DNA of 64,000 nt from Thermothielavioides terrestris NRRL 8126 (Eukaryota; Ascomycota; Sordariomycetes; Sordariales; Chaetomiaceae), in assembly GCF_000226115.1 (NCBI RefSeq), contig NC_016457.1:2542001-2606000 (forward strand). The letters are read 5' to 3'. The notes beneath the pieces are model-generated. The model saw nothing but the letters and a program-made list of their open reading frames with translations, did no database searches and was not told where the DNA came from. The translations under genes were made by a program, and so were the position numbers. Position 1 is the stretch's first letter. Every line of letters begins with the position of its first letter. This document shows, piece after piece, positions 42,601 to 53,187 of this stretch.

Positions 42601-44419
42601 ATGGGCTTCTTCGACAACCTGCTGCTCCGCCTGGACGAGAGCGTCACGGGGCTCTTCGGGCAGTGGAACCTCTGGACCACCGTGATTGCTACCGTGTTCG
42701 CCGGCTTCTTGACCTACCAGATTGCGACCCGCCAGGAACCGGACACGCATCCCTTCCTGCTCGCCCGCCAGGCCGAGGGCTCCCCCGTGCGCCAGCCCGG
42801 CGAGTCCGCCGTCTACCGGTCGCAGGGCGCCCCCCATGGCATGCCGCTCAACTCCGGCTTGAATGTGAAGGAGCCCGGCGCATCCAAGTGGGCGAGAGGG
42901 CGCGACGGCGACCTGCGCGATGTGTGGCGCCAGGCTGTCGCTGGTGTGCAGGAGGACGGCCCGACGAAGGGGGCCACCGGCCGCCTCCTGACTGTGCTCG
43001 GCATCGACAAGGTCGTCGAGCACCGCCTCGACGACGTCACCCGCCAGATCAACCTGATCGGCCAGCACATCCTCGACCAGGGCGGCAACCGCGTGGCCAT
43101 CTACCTCCCGAACTCGGTCGAGCTGATCGCGACGCTCTTCGCCTGCTCCTTCTACAACCTGACGGCCGTGATCCTTCCCTTCGACCAGTCCGACGATGCC
43201 GTCATCTCCATGCTGCGACGATCGGCCGCTGACACCGTTGTCACCGCCCCGGGCTCCTTCCCTTTCGATTTGGTCGTCAAGAACTACCCCTCCCTGCGCC
43301 AGCTGATCTGGGTCGTCGACGAGGGCAGCAAGCATCTGGACTGGAACGAGGTCCCCCAGGGCACGGGAGGTAGCGTCAACGTGTCCACCTGGCAAGACAT
43401 CGTTAACGACAGCCCCGTTGATGCCGGAAAGGCTCTGCCACCTCTGGAAGGGCAGAAGGAGCCCCGCGACGTCACCGTCTTCTGGGTGTCCAAGCCGGGC
43501 CAGCCCGAGGAAATGGTGCGCTTCACGTCGGCCAACTTCGTCTCCGCCATCGCCGCCCAGCTATTTGCCATCCCGACCGCCCAGCGGATGGGCCCTTCGG
43601 ACGTCTTCCTCCCGGCCGACTCCCTGGCCAACACGCACACCCTCGTGCTGACCCTCGCCGCGCTCTTCTCCAACGCCTCAGTCGCCTTCAACTCAGTCGC
43701 CGCCCAAGCACACGACCTCGCCGTCGCAACCCGCGGCGTCTCCCCCACCATCCTCGTCGCCACGCCCGCCGCCCTGCTCAAAACGCACAAAGAAACCAGC
43801 GCCCGCCTCGACGCCTCCCTGCTGGGCCGCGCCCTGCACCGCCTGCAGACCCGCCAGCTGACGCAGAACGGCGTGATGCCCGCCGCCGGCGACGGCCTGC
43901 TCTCCGGCGCGTACGCCGCCGCCGTCGGACGGCCCGCGGGGAGCAAGCTGCGCCTGATCCTGACGGCCGAGCGCGTCGGCGCCGACACCCCGCGCCTATC
44001 GTCCGCCGTGCTGTCCGACCTGCGCGCCTTCACGGGCGCCCGCATCATGTACGCCCTGACGGCGGCCAAGGTGGCCGGCGCCGCGACGCAGACGGCGTTT
44101 TACGACTACAGGGTCGTGGCGGACGGCGATGGCGTGCACTTCGGCCCGCCGCTGACGAGCACCGAGATCCTCCTCCGCGATATGGGCCAGTGGAAGACCA
44201 CTGATGAGAGCAGGGCTGGGGAGGTAGGTTCACCCACACACACACACCACAGGTTCACCCTTGACTGCCCTAGACGGGCCGCTCAGTGTTATGAGAGAGC
44301 TGACGCTAACTTAACCTTTGTGGCAGATTATTGTCCGGGGGCCCTGTGTCGCCGGGAATCAGGCGGCGTTGGGTGTGGCGGGTAGAATCAGGGACGACAA
44401 CACGCTGGCATATGCTTGA
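42601..44419 (+). CDS. Membrane-anchored AMP-binding-like protein lacking the signature motif
   Basis: Exons 42601-44223 and 44327-44419 give 571 residues. The N-terminus holds one membrane segment (about 23-41, LWTTVIATVFAGFLTYQIAT). The rest resembles the large N-terminal domain of acyl-CoA synthetases: NLIGQHILDQGGNRVAIYLP with NSVELIATLFACSFYNLTAV, DTVVTAPGSFPFDLVV, DVFLPADSLANTHTLVLTLA, and GEIIVRGPCVAGNQAA near the end. However, the Ser/Thr/Gly-rich ATP loop (YTSGTTGxPKGV) is replaced by VFWVSKPGQPEEMVRFTSAN. The YGxTE block is replaced by MYALTAAKV, and no C-terminal lid domain with its catalytic Lys follows. By family logic it should not adenylate fatty acids. It may be a pseudoenzyme at an ER, peroxisome or lipid-droplet membrane. 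The reading frame is intact, so it is not a recent pseudogene. Confidence 0.75.
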
Positions 44420-44801
44420 GACAACCCATCGAGGTATGATGAGGGATACAGTTCCAAGCTGGCACCGCGGCTTTACTCGGCAGCTTGCCCGTTGCAGCGT
44501 TGAATAATCTAGCGTTTCTATTGAAACTAGACTTAGGTTTGTTTGTGATTGCTCAACATGCCGTCCCATAGAAGTCGCATTAGCGTCGAATCAACATGTA
44601 CGAATGAATACGCCATGCTCGAGTTGAATGTGCGCGTTGCATCGCATTATATCCTCGTAACAGTATGACAGTGGTGCATAACCCTCCCCTATCCCATCCT
44701 GCGCCCGGCGCCCCTGTACCCCCATTACCCCCCATGCAGATACCTACACCAGAAACACACAAGACCTTTGGTTAACTAAGACCCGGATATCATCCCAAAG
44801 C
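44420..44801. other. Convergent 3' region, AMP-binding-like / MCM5
   Basis: About 380 bp of 3' flanking sequence. I see nothing else in it. Confidence 0.5.
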
Positions 44802-47185
44802 TCAAGCCCCATTCCGGTACACCTGCGCCCCCTGGTTCCTGAACATGATGGTATCCCTCCGCTGCAGGATCATGAGCGCGCGGTTCAGCGCCGCCTCGCT
44901 GAAACCCTTGCCCTCGACCATCTCGCGGCGCAGGGTGGCCAGGCTGGTGCTCCAGCCGATGGGCAGGCGCCGCTTCAGCTCGGCCTCGACGCGCGCCACC
45001 TCCTCGTTCAGCTCGCGGCTGCCCTGGTTGCTGCCCTGGTTGACGGCGTCCATGGTCGAGCAGAGGAACAGGCGGATGGCCTCGTCGACGTGCTCCTCCG
45101 TCGCGACCGGCGACAGCGTCAGCTTGGCGAGCGACTCGGTGATGCGCACGATAGCCTCGAGCTGCCGCACCGTGATGGGGATCGAGGAGCGCGTGTTGGC
45201 CTCGAGCTCGGCCGCGTGCACTTGCCGGCGGATGGCGACGAAGTGCGAGGAGAGCTTTTCCGCCGCTGCGTCGGATAGGCGCGGGGCGCAGCGGCTGGGG
45301 CGGGGAACGCGGTGGGTTAGTGTTGATGGCTCGTTATCGGGTTGCTAAAAGGGAAGAAAAAGAAATGAAGGAAGGACGATGGGGACGGTTAGGCTTACGA
45401 TCTGCAGTAACTGATGTACCGTCGCATCTTATCGACAGGAATCTCGGACTCGACGTGCTCCTCGACGCCGCGGCCGCTCATGTGGATGCCCATGACGTGC
45501 TTGGCGATGCGCTCGTCCTTGCTGCGCTCGTGCTCGTCCTTGACGATGAAGACCATGTCGAAACGAGACAGAATGGTCGTCTGGAAGTCGATGTTCTCGC
45601 CGGGCGTCTTCATGTCGTCGTACCGCCCAAAGATGGGGTTGGCGGCAGCGAGCACCGACGTCCGCGCGTTCAGGATGGTCGTGATGCCGGCTTTCGCGAT
45701 CGAGATGGTCTGTTGCTCCATGGCTTCGTGGATGGCCACGCGGTCCTCGTCGCGCATCTTGTCGAACTCGTCGATGCAAACCACGCCGCCGTCCGCGAGC
45801 ACCATGGCGCCGCCTTCGAGGTAGAACTCGCGCGTTGACTGGTCTCGCTGCACCGAGGCTGTGAGACCGGCAGCGGACGAACCCTTGCCCGACGTGTAGA
45901 TGGCGATGGGCGCCACCTTCTCGACGAACTTGAGCAGCTGCGACTTGGCTGTGCCGGGATCACCGAGAAGCAAGACGTTGATGTCACCCCGAAGTTTCAT
46001 CCCGTCTGGGAGAATCTTCTTGGAGCCGCCCATTAGCAGGCATAGGATAGCTTTCTTGATGTCCCTGTTGCCGTAGATGGAGGGCGCAATGCAGTCGGCC
46101 ATGATGTTGTAGAGGTCCGGACGGCGGCTGAGCTCGAGGAACTCTTGCTCCTCCTCCTCGGAGAAGACGGCCTGTCCCTTGGCAGTCTGGTCGATATCGG
46201 TCTGGATGCCAACAGCGCGCAGGTAGGGGGTCCGGATGGCGACAGCACCACCCGTGGAGTTCTTGGAGCCTTTGGTTTGGTAAATGGAGAAAATGCCCAT
46301 GACAGTACACCTCGATCCGGGTACTACTCGATTTGTGAGGTAGCGGTCGGCGGATATGAGGACGTGGCGGGGCAGCTCCCCGACAGGGACCTGATCGGGC
46401 GCCTCCTGAAGCTTGATGATCTGCTGGTCGACGAACTTCGACTTCTCGTGCACGACGAAATAGGGATCGAGCGGGCACTTTTCGGTCGGGTCATTGGGTG
46501 GTCGGAACCTGCCGCATTGTCTGGGGAGTGTAACGCCGCTGAATCCTCCAACGACGTGAATGTCTTGTGCGTGGTCGCAGGTCCGACACTGGATGTGAAG
46601 CTCTGTCGCCTTGGACGACATAACCGACGCACCAATGACGATGCCTGGCACCTTCACCAACCTCGAGATGGTCATCGAGTCGAGGTTCCGGATGGAGACA
46701 TCTTCGGCACTGGAGTGCAGCAGGAGCTGGTGATCGGGGAGCTTGACATTGGGTTCATGGGGGTGCACGATCCGGTGTGTGCACCGCTTCAAGGCTGCCT
46801 CAAACTGCGCATCGTTAGAGCGTCCAAAGGCGATGGTCATGGCGGCACGCATCATACCAGCGGAATGATCTCTGAGGGTTCTGTCACCAGTCTGTGCGCG
46901 ATCTCCTCGTTGAACTTGATCAGGTCGCCGATGTCGACATCGCAGTAGTACTTTTTGAGCAACGCATTCTCTCGCAATTGGTCTCTACCGTTGACTGTCA
47001 GCAGCAAGAACTGACTTCGACGTATGATCGCCGTAATATTTGGAGACGGACCTGTAGATGAAGACATTGTCGAGCCGGAAGTCTAGAATGAAGGACTCGA
47101 GCTGGCTGCGGATCTGTGTATTGGAATCTTCGCTCTCGGAGGGCGCGCCATATAGCCGGCTGGTGAAGACGGACTGGCGGTCCAT
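44802..47185 (-). CDS. mcm5: MCM5, subunit of the MCM2-7 replicative helicase
   Basis: AAA+ subunit of the hexameric helicase loaded at replication origins. Exons are 47052-47185, 46858-46984, 45399-46804 and 44802-45294 (719 residues). The N-terminus is [17 protein letters not shown], and the first intron joins FIYR to [15 protein letters not shown]. The zinc-binding set is CRTC plus the later CGRF and KCPLDPYFV cysteines. The AAA+ core carries Walker [13 protein letters not shown] (about residue 370), Walker [12 protein letters not shown], sensor region [13 protein letters not shown] and the arginine finger LSRFDM. The motif [10 protein letters not shown] and the ending [19 protein letters not shown] are MCM5-like. 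Upstream (47326-47356) is a dense cluster of MBF-type ACGCG cores, fitting G1/S transcription. Confidence 0.96.
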
Positions 47186-48007
47186 CTTGGGAGGGAAAAT
47201 GGTAAACTGGAAGTTGGGGAGTTCGTTGCGATTGTGAGCGGCGCCAGCAGTGCAATGGCCGGTTCCCTGAATTGTTGGTGACAACGGAGGGGTAAAGATT
47301 GCATACAAAAGGGGAAACACGCTCAACGCGTAAAAGCGCCCACCAAACGCGAAGACGTCGCGTTTCCATGCAGGGATCTTAATTGGATTCACATAGGCGG
47401 GTAACTACCCGACCTGGCCCGGATAAGATAAACTCCCCGACACGATCCATATTGGCCCATGCATACCAAGCATATGTAATTAACGCTAGTTAGGTTTCGT
47501 TAACGAGCAGTACGCGACACTACTAGGTAAATTACCTAAGTTAACTCGCAAGTCAAAGCTCGCTACGCAGGATCCGCAGCGACAGGTTGGGCCTGGGCTT
47601 GGCAGGCAGCTCCCGGCCAGATCGACATCCACTATCCAACCACATCCACCAACGACGCGCAGCAGGACCAGGAGCAGCAGCTCAACAGCTTTACACTACG
47701 GACACAGCAGCAGCCTTTCCACGGAGCTTCGATTATAACGTTTCTTTGTCAATCACTGCGTGAACTTCCAACATCGGTGCACCAACTTCCGAGGTCGTCT
47801 ACCCACCACCGAGTACCGAGTCGCTGCATTCCGATCCCTGTCTGCCGAGTCTGTCCCCAGCGATGATACCGCGGTGACCGGAGGCCGCCCAAGTCGTTGC
47901 AAAACAACAGCGTCCATCCCCTGCGTCGCGACGTCGCGCCCCGGCCTGGATGGTCGCCAACGACAGCTGGACTTCACCTTGCGGTTGGGGGGACTGGGCG
48001 AACCACC
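47186..48007. other. Divergent promoter region, MCM5 / VPS54
   Basis: This 820-bp stretch separates divergent starts. It holds the ACGCG cluster at 47326-47356 and AT-rich words with GTTAAC cores at about 47478-47548. No gene. Confidence 0.55.
47326..47356. promoter_or_regulatory. Cluster of MluI/SCB-type cell-cycle boxes upstream of MCM5
   Basis: A perfect ACGCGT (47326-47331), an ACGCGA (47347-47352) and a further ACGCGA on the minus strand sit within about 35 bp, 141-180 bp upstream of the MCM5 ATG. MBF and SBF factors bind such sites in fungi and drive MCM genes at G1/S. Confidence 0.55.
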
Positions 48008-51000
48008 ATGTACTCAAACCAGGGGGCCCGCAAGTCGGTCGATAGCCTGTCGCCGACCTTGTCGGCTGGCCATCGGGGCGATTTCCCCTTCCACGGGTGT
48101 GCATCCCATCCCATAGATCCGCTGCGACGCCCTAGCGGGCCCGGTAGCTGACATGTTCGCAGGACAGCGCCCGTCGGCCAACAACGCTCGCATCAGCGGC
48201 GGGGATCGACCGCAAGCTCCGTCCATTCGATCGGAGGCTCGCTCGACACCTCTGGAGGCTGGTCCAGCGCCGTCTTCGAATCGGGCCAAAACGCCATCTC
48301 GACCCTGCTGCAGCCCCCCATCGTGCGGACCGGCCTGCTTCCTCACACCGCCCCTCCCGCGTCCAGCGCCCACAAACCTCCGACAGCGCGAGACATACCG
48401 CCCGTCGCCCTGACCAACATCCCCCATGTCGACGCGTCCGAGTTCAAGCCTTACCTCTCCGAGGTCGGTGCGCTGTATGAACAGTTGCGGCGGATACAGG
48501 CGGACGAGGACCAAGGGTTGGGCGGCCTCCATCGTCACAGCAACAAGCCCGACGAATTCCCCGACGCCCTGGACGAGGGTCGCTTGCGGCCAGGCAGGCG
48601 CCCGGGACTGTCGTCGAGACGGGCATCGACCGCCTCACTCAGCTCCTTATCGTCCATAGAGGCCGGCCCGACGCCGGGGCGCTCGAGTTCGCGCCCCAGG
48701 AGAGCACAAGCGCACGGCCCTCCACCGCTCTCCACCATCCCCTCAGTATACTTTGACGAAGATTTCCACCTGGAGAACCCGCGCATCTTCGACGTCGTCA
48801 GCGAGCGCTCCGAGGTTGTGCCGCCGGCGCCGGGCAGCCACGGCAAGGCCGCGCCCAACGGCCAAGCGGCTGCACCGCGCAAGGCCCTCGCGACCAACGC
48901 CATCCTGCAGGAGAAATTGTCGTGGTATATGGATACGGTCGAGATGCATCTCATCCAGTCCATATCGACCGCCTCAACCACTTTCTTCACAGCTCTCGGC
49001 TCCCTCCGAGAACTACACTCAGAAGCGGCGGACTCGGTAGAGAGGATCAAGGCTCTGAGGAAAGAGTTGGCCGCTCTGGACGAAGAGATTGTCGTTGGGG
49101 GGCTCAACCTCGTCCAGCAGCGCCGGAGGAGAGAGAACGTGAAGCAGCTGCACGACGCCGTCATGCAGTTGAGGGAGATTGTCGACGGCCTAGCCGTCTG
49201 CGAGTCCCTGGTTGATGCGGGCGAAGCTAATGAAGCCCTTGACAACATCGACAATCTCGAGAAACTCATGGCAGGGGAACCCACAGGCGGCAATAACCTG
49301 GATATCCAACTGAGAGATCTCAGGGGGGCCACCGCATTACAAGGCGTAAGCAGTGACTTGGATACTCTTCGACTCCGCATTGGGAGAACCTACGAGGCGA
49401 AGTTCCTCAACACACTGCTCACGGATCTCCGCAATCACGTCGAACGAGTATCTCCCCAGGAGGTCTTGATGCGCTGGAGTAGTGCTTCGGCGCGCGCCCG
49501 TGGAGCCCACAGCCGGGAGCCGTCCGTCTTCCCGTCTTACATGTCGGGAACGGACGCGATCCGGACAGAACTCTTGTCGAGCCTAACGGGATTGCAGCGT
49601 GCCAAGTACGTCACGGCCGCGGCTACCGCATATCGGGAAGCGGCACTGCGAGAAATCAGAACCATCATCCGACGGCAAATGCCAAGTTCCAGCGACGACG
49701 ACAACGAATCCCTCATGTCGACGTCCACAAGAACCGGCGGCAGGCAACGTTCTCAGCAGGAGAGGTCCATCCTCCTCGCCCGTAACCTGCGCGCCCTGGA
49801 GCCTCAGGATGCCGAGGCGCTCTTGACCAACATGTACATCGGCGTGGCCGAGGCGCTCAGAAGGCTGAGCACTCAAGCCAAAGTTCTGCTGGATGCTGCC
49901 AGCTCCATCGACGATCCATCAGCCCCGTCGGGCATGCGGTCACCGCTCAAGTCACCGCCCTTCAGCCCCACCGCAAGACACACAACGGGCGCCGCCCAGG
50001 AGGCTCAGCAGGAGATACACAGAGCGGTGGACATTGCCAATCTACTGGGACAGGCCGTGGACGTGGCACACGAGAAGATCGTCAAAGTTCTGCGGGTTCG
50101 GTCGGAGCAAAGCAAGCGCCTGGATCTAATCTGGTTCCTTCGGTATTTCACGCTCAATCTGCACTTCGCCAACGAGTGCGAGGCCATCTCCGGGCGCAGC
50201 GGCACGACTTTGAAGACTGTGGTCAATGGGCATATCAAGGACTTCATCCAAAACCACGGCGACGCCGAGAACCAGAAGCTCGCCCAGGGCATGGACTCAG
50301 AACGGTGGAATGCCGCCGACTTCGGCGACAAGGACACCGAGTTGCTCAACCAGATCATAGACGGCAGCACTCGGGATGCCGCCGCGTGGACCGAAGGCAC
50401 TCGGATTTGGATCCCACACCCGGACACAGAAGCATCAGGCGCGGAAGCCGACGTGTTGTCCGGCCAGCCGAACGGTACAAGCAAGACAAAGACGAGGAGC
50501 GCTGTCGTCGACTCGGAGAGTTTCCTGCTGCCCAACGCGGCTATCTCATGCATGCACGGCATGGCCCGCTTCTTGCACCTCATCGCTACCATACCGTCCA
50601 TGACGGCTGAGATATCCGCTTCGCTCATTGCCTATCTCCAGCTCTTCAACTCGCGCTGCACCCAGCTCATTCTTGGGGCAGGAGCAATGCGGTCCGTGGG
50701 GCTCAAGAATATCAACACAAAGCATCTTGCACTGGCCTCGCAAGCGCTAGGTTTTATCGCGGCCATTATCCCGCACGTCCGAGAATTTGTTCGACGTCAC
50801 TGTGGCGCGGGCATGGTGGCGTCGACGGTCACGGGCGAGTTCGACAAGGTCCGACGAACGCTCCAAGAACATCAGAACAGCATCTATGATAAGGTCGTCG
50901 AACTCATGAGCAGCCGGGCGCTAGCTGCCGCGAAGAAGCTGAAGGCCGTCGACTGGGACCAGGACGCCGCAAACAACGAGGCAAATGAGTACATGGAAAC

Positions 51001-51537
51001 GGTAGCCAACGAGTCGACGACACTGCATCGCAACCTCACTAAGCACCTGCCCAAGGGCACAGTGCGGCTGATCATGCTCTCCGTGTTCAAGAACTACAAG
51101 GACACGTTTGGGGCAGCGTACGAGGGCATCGAGCTCAAGACGGAGAAGGGTCGGGAAAGGTTGGTCTTTAAATTTCTGATCTACCTGCGGGCCAGACCTC
51201 GGGCATGCGCTAACAAGCAAGCAGGATGCTACGGGACGTCGAGCTTTTCCAGTCACGCCTCGGCCAGATCGATGGGTTCGGAGACGCCGGTGACCATCTG
51301 GTTAATATCATCAAAGCCAAAAAGATCAGCGCGCCGCCCCCAGCGCCAGCGCCAGCGGCAGAGCCAAAACCAACACCCTCATCACCGCCACCAGGATCTG
51401 CGCCAGCAGCGCCAGCAGCGCCAGAGGAAGGGGGAGGTGGCAGCGTGACGGCGGGGGAGCCTCCAGAGGCGCAAGGGCAAGTAGCGGCCGCGCATGCGGG
51501 GCAGAACGGGGATCCCAGCGACACGAGCAAGGCGTAA
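48008..51537 (+). CDS. vps54: VPS54, GARP tethering complex subunit
   Basis: Subunit of the Golgi-associated retrograde protein complex that tethers endosome-derived vesicles at the trans-Golgi. Exons 48008-48096, 48163-51159 and 51225-51537 give 1132 residues. The first intron (66 nt) removes an in-frame TGA and has a CTGAC branch site just before its TTCGCAG acceptor; its donor (GTGTGC) is inferred. The N-terminal Ser/Pro-rich region leads to LTNIPHVDASEFKPYLSEVG and ALYEQLRRIQ. A coiled-coil part follows (about 180-350: ILQEKLSWYMDTVEMHLIQS, SLRELHSEAADSVERI, ADSVERIKALRKELAALDEE). The middle includes LLGQAVDVAHEKIVKVLRVR and LNLHFANECEAISG. The Vps54 C-terminal domain ends at LRDVELFQSRLGQIDGFGDA, after which comes a 70-residue Pro/Ala/Glu tail. 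Confidence 0.92.
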
Positions 51538-53187
51538 CGGAGATGGGTGTTTGGTCCAAGAGAGCGGGATAAGCGCGTTGGCATCATGTCCTCCTATGCG
51601 TGGATGTATAGATATCATCTGGCTTGTATACATGCATACGCACGTTCTTGAATGCCGAGTCGCGGGGTCTCGGAGAAGGCTCGTCACGCAATGGACGGGT
51701 AAAAGAAAACCTACTATGATCCATAACGATCATGTTAGACTCCCGTCAAGCTACTACTTAGCTACCGACACCATGGACATGAGTTGGCGTCTGTATCCCT
51801 TCCTGTGGATACTTCCGGGATGGGGATGTGGGGTCGCCAGGGGCACCAACGCTGCGCAGTGCGGGACGGGCCGCAACCCCTCAGTACCACTGCAGCGAGA
51901 CTGAATGTTGAACGTCATCGCCGGAGCATGGGATGTCTGGCGTGCATATGTCACATCGGCTGGGCACTACGGCACAAGTTATTACAGGCCCGAGTCTGCT
52001 CGGACTAGTTGGCTCCAGCAGGCCCAAAGCAGGCCCATCAGGGCCGAATGCTGCGTACCGTCAGACCTTGAGCCCCAAGGTCGTCCCGGCAACAATCGGG
52101 CGCTGTAAGTTGTCTCCAAACAAATGTCTACTCTGCAAGCGCAGTTACGGTATCTATGTGTCTATGTTAGAAGGGCTGTTGTAGGCCAATTCATGGTCTC
52201 GGCTCTGCAACTGCTCACAAAGCTGATGATACGGTCGTATGGGTCCTTCAATATTTCCCATAGAGACACGGCAGCAAGTAACTACCACGGCTGTGTGTAA
52301 CGCTAGCGGCCCGTCCCGCAGCGCGTTTGTACCCCTGTCGATCCAATGAAGGGATGTACTGCACAGTAAGTGTAGTGTAAGTCCCGTCAGGACTGTTCGA
52401 GACGAACAGCCGGACAGACGAGGCCCCATACTAGTCGGTCCGGTGTAGGTAGACCGTGGCTGCAAGTATACCTGTGAAAGTTGTGAGCCGATATGAAGTC
52501 GAACTTCGTGGTTTGAACCATTGGAAGCTATTTTGGCGAGCTGAGCCGTCAACTGCTGGGCCGCGAGGCTTAACTTCCCATCGAATTCCGGTCAGAACCT
52601 CCTAACTGCCTCAGTCGCATCAGGGACTCCCATTACCTCTATATAGGCGCCCTGCCTTAGAATTCATCCCCCCACCCGTCGCTCTTTAACCATGCTTTCA
52701 CATAAGCCTTCTCCATCCTCCATCCTCCACCCCACATCAACTTGTGCAAGGGGATCTCGGCCCAAGCTCCAGCTCCCGCGTGCAGCCAGCCTGCAGGAGG
52801 CTCAGCTTATCAATAGAATGGTTTCGTCTCTCCGAAACCTGGTGATTCGCACCAAAAATCGGGCGCATGTGGCCTCGTAGGGGTGGTTCTGAAGTCCGCC
52901 AACCTGATAATGGATGCCCCGCTAGCCACGGACTGGGTTGCAAAGGTTGGGCTTTGCGACACAGGCTAAGGCGGACCACCCTCCGAAGCCCAGATCCGCC
53001 AAAGCCGGAAGGCCCAGGACAGTCCAGTCAACCAGAGCCTTTGCATGGAATCCATTCAGCCTTGCGACGAGAGGCGCCCGCTTTGCTGCCTCTGCCACCT
53101 GTCTCCCGTGCTGGCTCCCGAGGGGCCTTCGCCCAGCTCGACCGGGCCGCGCGGATCGACGGAGTGCAATCTCGACGGTGGCGACTT
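51538..53187. other. Convergent 3' region, VPS54 / CDC23
   Basis: This 1.65-kb region carries the two gene ends. It includes a TATATA at 52640-52645 followed by a 62-codon ATG frame at 52692-52880, which is listed as a candidate only. Confidence 0.5.
52692..52880 (+). CDS. Candidate small open reading frame behind a TATA box
   Basis: The frame has 62 codons and an ATG in a reasonable context (ACCATGC), 47 bp after TATATA (52640-52645). The product is Ser/Pro/Arg-rich and resembles no known family. Such frames occur by chance in this DNA; the nearby TATA box is the only reason to list it. It could equally mark a non-coding transcript. Confidence 0.15.
   Translation: MLSHKPSPSSILHPTSTCARGSRPKLQLPRAASLQEAQLINRMVSSLRNLVIRTKNRAHVAS

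Noticed and set aside
48097..48162. Frame break in VPS54 as a possible pseudogene
   Set aside because: The in-frame TGA is removed by a 66-nt intron with a CTGAC branch site and CAG acceptor, and the frame is then open to the normal C-terminus.
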